Assembly: GCF_017814435.1 (NCBI RefSeq)
Contig: NZ_JAGJCB010000005.1
Location: 171,636-235,635, forward strand
Direction: 5' to 3'
Origin: Mariniflexile gromovii
GTDB taxonomy: Bacteria > Bacteroidota > Bacteroidia > Flavobacteriales > Flavobacteriaceae
DNA length: 64,000 nucleotides
Notes under the pieces: model-generated
Databases searched by the model: none
What the model saw: the letters and a program-made list of their open reading frames with translations, nothing else
What the model was told of the DNA's origin: nothing
In this document: piece after piece, positions 15,778 through 24,169 of the stretch
Layout of the letters: each line of letters opens with the position of its first letter
How positions within the stretch are numbered: the stretch's first letter is position 1
Program-made: the position numbers and the translations under genes

Positions 15778-16545
15778 ATGAACAAAGATAAACGAAATAC
15801 TCCGCAATCCATTCCCTCCCCTTTGGGGAGGGTTAGGGTGGGGCTTCTTAAAGTCTGCGGTATGAAATACCAAGAAAACATAGAACAAGTTGCAGCTTTG
15901 CAACCTGACTATCTTGGATTTATATTTTATGAAAAATCTGCACGACATTTTGATTCAAAAAACATTCCTGAAATACCAAAATCCATAAAAAAAACAGGTG
16001 TGTTTGTTAATGAGGAATTGGACATTGTTATAGACAAAATAAAATCTCATAATTTACAAGCAGTTCAACTTCATGGTGAAGAATCACCGGAATATTGTAA
16101 CGCTATAAAATGTCATTTCGAACAGCGTGAGAAATCACATAATGAGAATCTGAAACAAGTTCAGATTGACAAAAAATTAAACTCTGTCATATCGAACGCA
16201 GTCGAGATAATCAAAGTATTTTCCATAAAAGACGAATTCAATTTTGATGTATTAAAACCTTATGAAAACGTGTGCAATTATTTTCTTTTTGACACCAAAG
16301 GAAAATTACCCGGAGGCAACGGTTATACATTCGATTGGAATGTACTAAACAACTACCCATCAACCAAACCCTTTTTTTTAAGCGGTGGTATTGGTTTGGA
16401 AGAAGTAGACAATTTACAAGAATTTATTCAAAGTCCTGCTTCAAAATTCTGTTACGCTATTGATGTGAACAGTAAATTTGAAATAGAACCTGGATTAAAA
16501 AATATAGAGTTATTAAAATATTTTAAAGAAAAGCTCAAAAAATAG
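15778..16545 (+). CDS. trpF: Phosphoribosylanthranilate isomerase with two repeat-derived segments
   Basis: 255 aa, where the family is usually about 205-215. The catalytic cysteine (LKVCGMK), VQLHGEES, LFDTKGKLPGG with the catalytic Asp, and LSGGIG are intact, so the enzyme is probably active. Two oddities: residues about 12-24 are encoded by a C/G-rich hairpin repeat (15812-15847), and residues 112-143 by an in-frame palindromic repeat (16111-16206) between the VQLHGEESPEYCNAIK and IKVFSI segments. An alternative start is the GTG at 15838, inside the first repeat, giving MGLLKVCGMK; a later ATG would lose the catalytic Cys. It carries out the Amadori step between TrpD and TrpC. Confidence 0.93.
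   Translation: MNKDKRNTPQSIPSPLGRVRVGLLKVCGMKYQENIEQVAALQPDYLGFIFYEKSARHFDSKNIPEIPKSIKKTGVFVNEELDIVIDKIKSHNLQAVQLHGEESPEYCNAIKCHFEQREKSHNENLKQVQIDKKLNSVISNAVEIIKVFSIKDEFNFDVLKPYENVCNYFLFDTKGKLPGGNGYTFDWNVLNNYPSTKPFFLSGGIGLEEVDNLQEFIQSPASKFCYAIDVNSKFEIEPGLKNIELLKYFKEKLKK
15812..15847. repeat. C/G-rich hairpin repeat inside the trpF 5' end
   Basis: CCCTCCCCTTTGGGGAGGG (15814-15832) hairpin followed by TTAGGGTGGGG. Related in form to 13920-13951. It is read in frame as part of TrpF, or it supplies the GTG start. Confidence 0.75.
16111..16206. repeat. Palindromic repeat inserted in frame within trpF
   Basis: 96 bp with GTCATTTCGAAC at one end (16112) and GAACGCAGTCGAGA at the other. The left 27 nt (16112-16138) match the reverse strand of the intergenic repeat at 57722-57748 at 22 of 27 positions. 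The right end resembles the GTCGAG/CGCAGTCGAGACC family at 27967 and 57756. Confidence 0.8.
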
Positions 16546-16587
16546 GTCAACTTGAAACTTTGAACTTTTCAACTTTAAACTTATAAA

Positions 16588-17769
16588 ATGAATTACAACG
16601 TAAACGAAAAAGGCTATTACGGCGAATTTGGTGGTGCTTACATCCCCGAAATGCTGTACCCAAATGTAGAAGAATTACGCCAAAACTATTTAAAAATAAT
16701 GGCTGAACCTAGCTTTAAAAAAGAGTTCGACCAACTTTTAAAAGATTATGTGGGGCGTCCTTCTCCACTCTATTTTGCAAAACGTCTTTCAGAAAAATAC
16801 AACACCAAAATTTACTTAAAGCGCGAAGATTTAAACCATACCGGAGCACATAAGATAAACAATACCATTGGTCAAATTTTAATGGCAAAGCGTTTGGGTA
16901 AAACCCGTATTATTGCCGAAACTGGTGCTGGTCAACACGGTGTTGCAACCGCTACGGTTTGTGCTTTAATGGGATTAGAATGTATAGTGTACATGGGCGA
17001 AATTGATATTGCACGCCAGGCACCCAATGTGGCGCGTATGAAAATGTTAGGCGCTACCGTTGTACCTGCGTTATCTGGTAGTCGTACTTTAAAAGATGCC
17101 ACCAACGAAGCCATTCGCGATTGGATTAACAACCCCGTAAACACACATTACATCATTGGTTCTGCTATTGGTCCACATCCGTATCCAGACATGGTAACAC
17201 GTTTTCAATCGGTTATTTCCGAAGAAATTAAATGGCAATTAAAAGAACATGAGGGCACAGAAAACCCCAATTATGTAGTAGCGTGCATTGGCGGAGGTAG
17301 CAATGCTGCTGGAACCTATTACCATTATTTACATGAACCAGACGTAAAAATTATAGCTGTTGAGGCCGCCGGTTTGGGTGTCGATTCTGGAGAAAGTGCT
17401 GCAACTTCGGTATTAGGAAAAGAAGGCATCATTCACGGGTGCAAAACATTGTTAATGCAAACTAAAGACGGACAAATTACCGAGCCTTATTCTATTTCGG
17501 CAGGGTTGGATTATCCAGGAGTTGGCCCCATGCACGCACATTTATGCAAAACAGGACGTGCCGAATTTATGGCAATTACCGATGACGAGGCAATGAAAGC
17601 CGGTTTGGAACTATGTAAATTAGAAGGCATCATTCCAGCTATTGAAAGCTCCCATGCCTTGGCTATTTTTGAACAGAAAATATTCAAACCAACCGATGTT
17701 GTGGTGGTAAGTTTATCTGGGCGTGGCGATAAAGATTTACAGAACTATATAGAGTATTTTAAAATATAA
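16588..17769 (+). CDS. trpB: Tryptophan synthase beta chain
   Basis: 393 aa, PLP enzyme joining indole and serine. The PLP lysine lies in [15 protein letters not shown], the phosphate loop is [12 protein letters not shown], and [15 protein letters not shown] and SGRGDKDLQ are typical. It forms the alpha2-beta2 complex with TrpA. The gap to trpF is 42 bp of low-complexity ACTTTGAAC-type repeats. The gap to trpA (144 bp) contains two further repeat elements, unusual for genes that must be made in equal amounts. Confidence 0.98.
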   Translation: MNYNVNEKGYYGEFGGAYIPEMLYPNVEELRQNYLKIMAEPSFKKEFDQLLKDYVGRPSPLYFAKRLSEKYNTKIYLKREDLNHTGAHKINNTIGQILMAKRLGKTRIIAETGAGQHGVATATVCALMGLECIVYMGEIDIARQAPNVARMKMLGATVVPALSGSRTLKDATNEAIRDWINNPVNTHYIIGSAIGPHPYPDMVTRFQSVISEEIKWQLKEHEGTENPNYVVACIGGGSNAAGTYYHYLHEPDVKIIAVEAAGLGVDSGESAATSVLGKEGIIHGCKTLLMQTKDGQITEPYSISAGLDYPGVGPMHAHLCKTGRAEFMAITDDEAMKAGLELCKLEGIIPAIESSHALAIFEQKIFKPTDVVVVSLSGRGDKDLQNYIEYFKI

Positions 17770-17776
17770 ATTTATG

Positions 17777-17858
17777 GCGTTACCACAAGGGTCGGGCTTT
17801 TCGCTATATCTTTTTTGCTTTTAATGGCAAAAAAGGATGCCGCTACAATCCCTAACGC
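17777..17858. repeat. Intergenic repeat element, GCGTTA/TAACGC ends (copy A)
   Basis: Begins GCGTTA, contains GGGTCGGGCTTTTC near one end and AAAAGGATGCCGCTACAATC with CCTAACGC at the other. Related copies at 38368-38472 (opposite orientation) and 56804-56958. No coding capacity. Confidence 0.75.
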
Positions 17859-17863
17859 AAAAC

Positions 17864-17898
17864 AAGACCTCACAGGTTTTAAAAACCTGTGAGGTCTT
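17864..17898. repeat. Perfect 17-bp inverted repeat between trpB and trpA
   Basis: AAGACCTCACAGGTTTT and its exact complement AAAACCTGTGAGGTCTT, separated by one A. It ends 15 bp before the trpA ATG. A strong hairpin on either strand; without a long T tract it is only weakly terminator-like. Confidence 0.85.
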
Positions 17899-17913
17899 AT
17901 AAAAGATTTCAAA

Positions 17914-18678
17914 ATGAACAGAATCAACAAAAAACTACAAGAAGATAAAAAGTTATTATCTATATATTTCACAGCTGGTTACCCAAGTTTAACTGACACC
18001 GTTACCATCATTCAAAACCTTGAAAAAAGTGGTGTGGATATGATTGAAATTGGCCTACCCTTCAGCGATCCGTTAGCCGACGGACCAACCATTCAAGCAA
18101 GTTCTACACAAGCTTTAAAAAACGGTATGACTACCGAAGTACTTTTCAATCAGCTAAAAGACATCAGAAAAACAGTTTCCATCCCCTTAATCATCATGGG
18201 CTATTTCAACCCGATGCTTCAATATGGCGTAGAAGCTTTCTGTAAAAAATGTCAAGAAATTGGTATTGATGGTTTAATCATACCCGATTTACCTGTGGAT
18301 GTATATAACGAAACATACAAAGCTACCTTTGAAAAATACGGACTCATAAACATCTTTTTAATTACACCGCAAACCTCTGTAGAACGCATCCGTTTTATTG
18401 ATTCTATTTCAAACGGATTTATTTATATGGTAAGTAGTGCCAGTGTTACAGGCTCACAATCTGGATTTGGAGATGAACAAACTTCCTATTTCAAACGTAT
18501 TGCAGACATGAATTTAAAAAACCCACAAGTTATCGGTTTTGGTATTTCAGACAATACAACCTTTACTCAAGCTACTCAGTATGCTAAAGGTGCTATTATT
18601 GGTAGTGCATTCATTAAACATCTATCAACAAAACCTGTGAGTTCTATAAACGATTTTGTAAACTTTATAGTAAAATAA
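17914..18678 (+). CDS. trpA: Tryptophan synthase alpha chain
   Basis: 254 aa TIM barrel that cleaves indole-3-glycerol phosphate and passes indole to TrpB. Catalytic Glu in MIEIGLPFSDPLADGPTIQ and Asp in GLIIPDLP are present, as is the phosphate-binding region GFGISDN and GSAFIK. Last biosynthetic gene of the operon; the next gene starts only 4 bp after its stop, so an NADH dehydrogenase is probably cotranscribed. Confidence 0.97.
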   Translation: MNRINKKLQEDKKLLSIYFTAGYPSLTDTVTIIQNLEKSGVDMIEIGLPFSDPLADGPTIQASSTQALKNGMTTEVLFNQLKDIRKTVSIPLIIMGYFNPMLQYGVEAFCKKCQEIGIDGLIIPDLPVDVYNETYKATFEKYGLINIFLITPQTSVERIRFIDSISNGFIYMVSSASVTGSQSGFGDEQTSYFKRIADMNLKNPQVIGFGISDNTTFTQATQYAKGAIIGSAFIKHLSTKPVSSINDFVNFIVK

Positions 18679-18682
18679 AAAC

Positions 18683-19963
18683 ATGGCTCAAGTACAAAAA
18701 GTAGTAATTGTAGGTGCTGGATTTGCCGGTTTAAAACTAGCTCAAGAGTTAATAAACCATCCTAATTACGAAGTATATTTAATTGACAAACATAACTTTC
18801 ATCAGTTTCAACCACTTATGTACCAAGTAGCAACCGCACGTTTAGAACCAGCAAGTATTTCTTTTCCGCTTCGAAAAGTATTTCAAAAAGCTAAAAATGT
18901 GCGTATTCGAATAACAAAAGTCAAAAAAATAAACTTTGATAGTAAATTTGTTTCAACGGCTATTGGTAATTTTGAATACGACCATTTAGTTATCGCTATT
19001 GGGTGTACCACTAACTATTTTGGAAGCGAAAATTTAAGGAATTATGCCTACCCAATGAAAACCATTCCAGAGGCTATTCAACTAAGAAACCGCATTTTAC
19101 AAACTTTTGAAGACGCATTAAACACCACTAATTCAGAGAAACTTCAGTCATTATTAAATTTTGTAATTGTTGGTGGTGGTCCTACAGGAGTGGAATTATC
19201 AGGTGCTTTAGCTGAAATGAAACGCCATATTTTACCTAAAGATTATCCTGATAAGGATTTTTCTAAACTCACTATTTACTTACTAGAAGGAACGGCACAT
19301 ACACTTAGCCCGATGAGTGAAGGTTCGCAAAAAATGTCTCAAAAATACCTTGAAGATTTAGGAGTTATAGTTAAAACAAACACCATGGTAAAGGACTATG
19401 ATGGTAGCACGGTTACATTAAATAACGGTGAAAAAATAGCATCTAAAAACGTTATTTGGGCTGCTGGTGTAACTGGTAATATTATAGAAGGATTTCCTAG
19501 TGAATGTATTACCCGCGGTAACCGTCTTATTGTAAACCGTTTTAATGAAGTAAAGCATTTAAAGAATGTGTATGCTATAGGTGATATTGCTTATATGGAG
19601 ACTCCAAAAAATCCTCACGGGCACGCACAAGTGGCAAGCGTAGCACAGCAACAAGCTGTTTTATTAGCAAAAAATCTAAAAAATTCAGTATTAAATAAGC
19701 CTAAAAAAGAATTTGAATATACCGACAAAGGTTCGATGGCCACTATTGGAAAACGTAAGGCAGTAGTGGATTTACCTAAATTCAGTTTTCAAGGTCGTTT
19801 GGCTTGGTTTACTTGGATGTTTATCCATTTAATGCTTATTTTGAGTGTTAAAAACAAACTCTTAATTTTCATGAACTGGCTAATTAGTTATTTTAATAAC
19901 GATAGTACACTGCGTATTATAATGAAACCCGTTGCAAAAAAGGTTAAACGTGTATTGGACTAA
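18683..19963 (+). CDS. ndh: Type II NADH dehydrogenase (NAD(P)/FAD-dependent oxidoreductase)
   Basis: 426 aa. FAD-binding Rossmann motif VIVGAGFAGLKLAQEL at the N-terminus, NAD-binding motif FVIVGGGPTGVELSGALAEM near 160, and YAIGDIAYME, the second FAD contact. The C-terminal part (AWFTWMFIHLMLILSVKNKLLIFMNW, abridged) looks like the membrane-association region of NDH-2. It would pass electrons from NADH to menaquinone without pumping protons. It begins 4 bp after trpA. Whether the link with tryptophan synthesis has meaning is unclear. Confidence 0.9.
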   Translation: MAQVQKVVIVGAGFAGLKLAQELINHPNYEVYLIDKHNFHQFQPLMYQVATARLEPASISFPLRKVFQKAKNVRIRITKVKKINFDSKFVSTAIGNFEYDHLVIAIGCTTNYFGSENLRNYAYPMKTIPEAIQLRNRILQTFEDALNTTNSEKLQSLLNFVIVGGGPTGVELSGALAEMKRHILPKDYPDKDFSKLTIYLLEGTAHTLSPMSEGSQKMSQKYLEDLGVIVKTNTMVKDYDGSTVTLNNGEKIASKNVIWAAGVTGNIIEGFPSECITRGNRLIVNRFNEVKHLKNVYAIGDIAYMETPKNPHGHAQVASVAQQQAVLLAKNLKNSVLNKPKKEFEYTDKGSMATIGKRKAVVDLPKFSFQGRLAWFTWMFIHLMLILSVKNKLLIFMNWLISYFNNDSTLRIIMKPVAKKVKRVLD

Positions 19964-20050
19964 ACACTAAAACAAGCATTTTCTTGTAGTTATTAGATGC
20001 ATTCTATGTTCAGGACTAAAAATATTTAAAATAATTCGTTATAATTTCAT

Positions 20051-20083
20051 ATATTTGGTTAACCAAACTGGTTAACCAAATAT
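20051..20083. promoter_or_regulatory. Lyase-regulon operator, site 1 (overlaps promoter)
   Basis: Two TGGTTAACCA decamers at 20056-20065 and 20069-20078 (13 bp start to start), inside a perfect inverted repeat with 15-bp arms (20051-20065, 20069-20083). TATATTTG at 20050-20057, a perfect -7 box, is overlapped by the first decamer, so a bound protein would repress. It ends 5 bp before the ATG at 20089. Confidence 0.8.
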
Positions 20084-20088
20084 ATTTT

Positions 20089-21162
20089 ATGAAAAAATCG
20101 ATATTTATCTGCTCTTTTATTTTACTTTTTCATATAGGAAATGTAACGTCTCAAACGGTTCTAAATGCAAATGGACCAGGGAACACTTACGAGTTAATAA
20201 ACTCTGTTTTAGCTCCCGGATACGATGTTATTGAAGCACCTGATTGCGCTCATACAGCATTTGGAAGACATATTGATGAGATTTTTGATGCCGATTTAAA
20301 CACAAATGTATTTCGTTTTAACATACATGTTACGCCAGACAATGATAGATGTACAAGTGCTACCGATCGTCAGCGTAATGAAATTAAAGTTTATGACAAA
20401 TCACCTAATAATTTAAAAGCAGTTGAAGGCGAAACTTTCGTTTATAAATGGAAATTTAAATTGGATGCTGGTTTTCAATCTTCTTCAAGCTTTACGCATA
20501 TTCATCAACTAAAATCGGTTGGTGGTCTTTATGAAGATATGCCTATGTACACTTTAACAACCTATAAAGGCACTCCCGATAGACTAGCACTTCGTTATGC
20601 AGAAACCAATTCTCAAACAACAATAAAACAAACCGATTTAACGCCATTTAAAGGTGTTTGGGTAGACGTGACAGAAACCATAAAATATGGAACTTCTGGA
20701 ACCTATTCCATAGAAATAAAAAAAGTAAGTGATGGCACTTCGCTTTTTAACTACTCCAACAATGCTATTATTAACTGGCAAACGGGGGCCGATTTTGTAA
20801 GACCTAAATGGGGTATCTACAGAAGTTTATTGAATTCTGTTAATTTACGGGACGAAAGCGTTTTATTTGCAAATTTCAGTATTGAAGAAAACCCTACCTT
20901 GTCTACATCCCACAATGAGCTAAATAGGCCTAAAATCAAAATCATTCCAAATCCTACAAACAATAATAAATTAGTTACTATTAATTATAGTCCAAACAGT
21001 GTTGATACTATTCATATATATGACAATTTAGGAAGGTTAATTAGTTCCTTAAAACCACACACTAACACTGTAGATGTTACAAATTTTAAAGCAGGTATTT
21101 ACTTTTTCGTGTTAAAAAAAGATACCATCACTATTTCAACAGAAAAATTGATAATTCAATAA
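20089..21162 (+). CDS. Secreted polysaccharide lyase, heparin-lyase-I-like fold, T9SS tail
   Basis: 357 aa: signal peptide (about 1-21), a catalytic region (about 22-265), then a type IX secretion type A sorting tail (KIIPNPTNN to EKLIIQ). The catalytic part shows a pattern shared by jelly-roll lyases of the heparin lyase I/PL20 group: DRQRNEIKVY, FTHIHQLK with the candidate base His, and PKWGIYRS with the candidate Tyr. I recall this as the Pfam polysaccharide lyase family including PL13 and PL20, but cannot verify it. The substrate is probably a uronic-acid polymer such as alginate or glucuronan, as suggested by the PL6 genes that share its operator. No SusC/SusD pair is nearby. Confidence 0.78.
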   Translation: MKKSIFICSFILLFHIGNVTSQTVLNANGPGNTYELINSVLAPGYDVIEAPDCAHTAFGRHIDEIFDADLNTNVFRFNIHVTPDNDRCTSATDRQRNEIKVYDKSPNNLKAVEGETFVYKWKFKLDAGFQSSSSFTHIHQLKSVGGLYEDMPMYTLTTYKGTPDRLALRYAETNSQTTIKQTDLTPFKGVWVDVTETIKYGTSGTYSIEIKKVSDGTSLFNYSNNAIINWQTGADFVRPKWGIYRSLLNSVNLRDESVLFANFSIEENPTLSTSHNELNRPKIKIIPNPTNNNKLVTINYSPNSVDTIHIYDNLGRLISSLKPHTNTVDVTNFKAGIYFFVLKKDTITISTEKLIIQ

Positions 21163-21279
21163 ACCTACTTAACGAGTTTAACAAACATTTTATCGAAAAT
21201 CCTTTATACATTTCGTAATATACTATTTATCAACAGGTAACATTAACTAAATAAAAGTTGTAATGTTTAAAAAAATATT

Positions 21280-21287
21280 TACATTTG
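21280..21287 (+). promoter_or_regulatory. Candidate -7 box of the first PL6 gene
   Basis: TACATTTG fits TAnnTTTG, 8 bp upstream of the palindrome at 21296 and 57 bp upstream of the ATG at 21345. Confidence 0.55.
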
Positions 21288-21295
21288 AAAAAACT

Positions 21296-21333
21296 AAACT
21301 GGTAAACCAGTTTGGTTGTCCAATTAAACCAAA
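21296..21333. promoter_or_regulatory. Lyase-regulon operator, site 2
   Basis: TGGTAAACCA (21300-21309) within the 18-bp palindrome AAACTGGTAAACCAGTTT, then TGGTTGTCCA (21313-21322), again 13 bp start to start. A further half-site AACCAAA lies at 21327-21333. It sits just downstream of the candidate -7 box. Confidence 0.75.
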
Positions 21334-21344
21334 TATTTTTTATA

Positions 21345-23945
21345 ATGAAAAAAACTACTCAAAATCATCGCACTTTATTTAAAGGGTTTTTATTTAAAAC
21401 TTGCATGTTCACATTCATACTCTTTTGTAATTATAATGTGTTTTCCCAAACCACTCACAATGTTAATAACCCTTCTCAACTAACCGCAGCATTTTCTGCT
21501 ACACTTGCCCCAGGAGACACTGTTATTTTTGCAAATGGAACCTATTCTAACAGTGCCACCATGAAAATTAATGGTGTGGGTACTGAAGCAAATCCTATTA
21601 CATATAAAGCGGTTACACCTGGTGGAGTAATATTCACAAATGGTCAAACAATGGATATTGGTGGAGAGTGGTGTATTATTGAAGGTTTTCACTGGAATGG
21701 TGGCAATGGTGCCAGTAATTTTATTGAATTTAGAGATGGTTCTAATTATGCTAACAATAGCGTTCTTAAAAATTGTGTAGTTCAGAATTTAGCTGGTGCT
21801 AGTACTTCAACAACAAGTGTAAAACACAATTGGGTAGTAATGTACGGTACTTATAACACTGTAATTAACTGCTCGTTTATGAACAAAACTACTTCGGGAA
21901 ATATGATTCTTGCAGAGTACCAATTTAATGCTTCCCCTGATGGTACAGGTACCCCAAATACACGTTGTAACGAAGTTGGTCATAAAATTCTAAATAATTA
22001 TTTTTATAATTATTCGAAAATAGACCCTGCTTTATCCAATTCTGGAGATAGTGAAGCGATTCGTATAGGTACTAGTGAGTATCAAAACGTAAATAGTAAT
22101 GCCATCGTTCAGAATAATTATTTTGTTGCCGCTGATGGTGAAAATGAAATTATAACCAACAAAAGTAAAGGCAATAGCTATATTAACAACACTTTTAGAA
22201 GATGTAGAGGCTCATTAGTACTACGCCATGGTTCGCATACCACAGTGAACGGCAATTACTTTTTAGGTGAAAATGTTGAAGGTACTGGTGGTATTCGAAT
22301 TGTTGATAGTAATCAAATAATTAGGAACAACTACATTCAAGATTGTATTACAGTTAATGATAATGCCATATGGAATAATGGTATCACCTTTTTAGGAGGA
22401 AACGATAGTAGTGCTGTGCTTTGTACTTCTACAAGCATGACTAACGGTTATCAAAAAGTTCAAAATATAGACGTATCCAATAACACGATTGTTAACACGA
22501 ATGCGCCATTGTTTTTTAATATTAATACAGGGGTAACCAAACCATTGGGAACAGTTTTAGATAACTTAATTTATTTTTCGGGTTCTAACCCAAATACAAC
22601 ACCTGTTATTACTGGCAATACAACATCTCCAATAGCAATGGGTACCTCACTAACTTATGCAGGTAACGAATTTACAGGCACCACTGTAGGCCAAACAACT
22701 TATCCTGGTTTTACTGAAAACACTGGAATTACAGCCACTGCTTCGGGTGAAATTTTCACTTTCACAGGTGCATCAAACAAAGGTGCTGATATGGGTGCAT
22801 ATACTCCAGCAACGGATGCCATGGTTGGTTTTGAAATTGGAGCCTGTTTTTTAAATAATACAGGGAGTCCTATATCGGGTGATTGTAATGTTATAATACC
22901 TGAATCATTAATTGTTGGTGGCTTAACACCATTTACATATGCTGCGGAAAGCAAAAATGTTTCTGTTACAGCCAATGTAAGCTGGTCTGCTGTGTCTAAC
23001 GATACTTGGATAACTATTGATACACCTTCTGGTACTGGTGATGCCACAGTTTCTGTAACGGTAACTGAAAACACAGATACGGTTGAAAGAAATGGAACTG
23101 TAACATTTACTCAAACTTCAGGAACTAGTAATATTGAAAGAACATTGAATGTTACTCAAGCTGCCCCACCACCACCAGACACAAGAGATGGCAAAACTAA
23201 AATAAACCCTAATGCTGCTGATGTACAGGTAGCTGGTTTTTGCCATGAAGAAACCGAAGCCAATGGGCACTCAGGAAAATTTAATGATGCCATTAATAGT
23301 TTAGACAAAAACTTGACTTCCCTATGGGCTGGAAGTGCTGCATTAGGTACTTGTGTGGACAACAGGGTATTTATAATTTATGATTTAAAAGGCGCATTTG
23401 ATTTGGAGTTGGTTGATATTGCAACATCAAATAACAAAACTTACAAATTACAAATTTGGGTATCTTCAACCGGAACTGAAGATGCCGATTTTACAAATCC
23501 ATTCCCTGAAGGAGACCTTTTAAGTAATGCCGATACGTCGTTTAAAGCCTTTGTTTTACCTAGCCCTGCTTTAGGAACGAAATATGTTAAAATAATTGGT
23601 AATGGTCAAGTTGAAAATACCTCTTCTAGATACACTAGTATACATGAAATCGAATTTTATGGAGATGCAAGTACACTTTCAGTAGATAAGAATCTAGTAG
23701 AAAATGCTTTTCAGATGTATCCAAACCCAGCAAAAAATGAATTGAATATCATTTCAAAAAATGCATCTATTAAAGCACTATCTATGTACAGTCTTGATGG
23801 TAGAAAAGTTTTTGAAACTTCAACAAAAGATAATACCAAAGAGCTAAAAATTGATGTATCATTTTTGGCAAACGGAACGTATTTAATTAATTTATCTGAT
23901 AAAGCTAATTCAAGTAGTTCAAAAATATTTGTGGTATCACATTAA
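21345..23945 (+). CDS. PL6-family (alginate lyase-type) secreted lyase with BACON and discoidin-like domains
   Basis: 866 aa from the ATG at 21345; an earlier Met at 21312 lies in the operator. Order: signal peptide (about 1-34), right-handed parallel beta-helix of PL6 (about 35-500), BACON domain (about 520-605), F5/8 type C-like carbohydrate-binding region (about 620-765), T9SS type A sorting tail (from YPNPAKNELN). Catalytic Lys and Arg candidates are K273 (ENEIITNKSK) and R294 (SLVLRHG), 21 residues apart, the spacing of K250 and R271 in chondroitinase B. PL6 enzymes cleave alginate or MG blocks by beta-elimination. Close paralogue of the next lyase gene. Confidence 0.9.
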   Translation: MKKTTQNHRTLFKGFLFKTCMFTFILFCNYNVFSQTTHNVNNPSQLTAAFSATLAPGDTVIFANGTYSNSATMKINGVGTEANPITYKAVTPGGVIFTNGQTMDIGGEWCIIEGFHWNGGNGASNFIEFRDGSNYANNSVLKNCVVQNLAGASTSTTSVKHNWVVMYGTYNTVINCSFMNKTTSGNMILAEYQFNASPDGTGTPNTRCNEVGHKILNNYFYNYSKIDPALSNSGDSEAIRIGTSEYQNVNSNAIVQNNYFVAADGENEIITNKSKGNSYINNTFRRCRGSLVLRHGSHTTVNGNYFLGENVEGTGGIRIVDSNQIIRNNYIQDCITVNDNAIWNNGITFLGGNDSSAVLCTSTSMTNGYQKVQNIDVSNNTIVNTNAPLFFNINTGVTKPLGTVLDNLIYFSGSNPNTTPVITGNTTSPIAMGTSLTYAGNEFTGTTVGQTTYPGFTENTGITATASGEIFTFTGASNKGADMGAYTPATDAMVGFEIGACFLNNTGSPISGDCNVIIPESLIVGGLTPFTYAAESKNVSVTANVSWSAVSNDTWITIDTPSGTGDATVSVTVTENTDTVERNGTVTFTQTSGTSNIERTLNVTQAAPPPPDTRDGKTKINPNAADVQVAGFCHEETEANGHSGKFNDAINSLDKNLTSLWAGSAALGTCVDNRVFIIYDLKGAFDLELVDIATSNNKTYKLQIWVSSTGTEDADFTNPFPEGDLLSNADTSFKAFVLPSPALGTKYVKIIGNGQVENTSSRYTSIHEIEFYGDASTLSVDKNLVENAFQMYPNPAKNELNIISKNASIKALSMYSLDGRKVFETSTKDNTKELKIDVSFLANGTYLINLSDKANSSSSKIFVVSH

Positions 23946-23971
23946 AACATTAAACCCTTAAATTAATAGCA

Positions 23972-24008
23972 AAAATGTCTTGTCTGAAACCTTTCGGCAG
24001 GACATTTT
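23972..24008 (+). terminator. Candidate terminator after the first PL6 gene
   Basis: 13-bp stem with two G-U pairs (23972-23984 with 23996-24008, outer AAAATGTC/GACATTTT) in a 225-bp gap, followed by TTTAATTTT-like sequence. It separates the two PL6 genes, which each have their own operator. Confidence 0.6.
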
Positions 24009-24116
24009 AATTTTGGATTAAACCCAAGATTATGCTATAAAACCGTAAATGCTAATAATCTAAATATTGAGCAGTTTATCGATTTTTATTAAATAATTGA
24101 AAGTGAAAATATTAAA

Positions 24117-24143
24117 TTGGATAACCAAATTGGATAACCAATT
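24117..24143. promoter_or_regulatory. Lyase-regulon operator, site 3
   Basis: Two identical TGGATAACCA decamers at 24118-24127 and 24131-24140, 13 bp start to start as at the other two sites. The site lies 27 bp upstream of the second PL6 gene. I did not find a full TAnnTTTG box beside it. Confidence 0.75.
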
Positions 24144-24169
24144 ATTCAACAACTAAATTTAATAACGAC

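Noticed and set aside
17864..17898. The 17-bp inverted repeat as the trp operon terminator
   Set aside because: It lies before trpA, which must be expressed with trpB, and there is no long T tract on the plus strand; its repeat-like form fits better.
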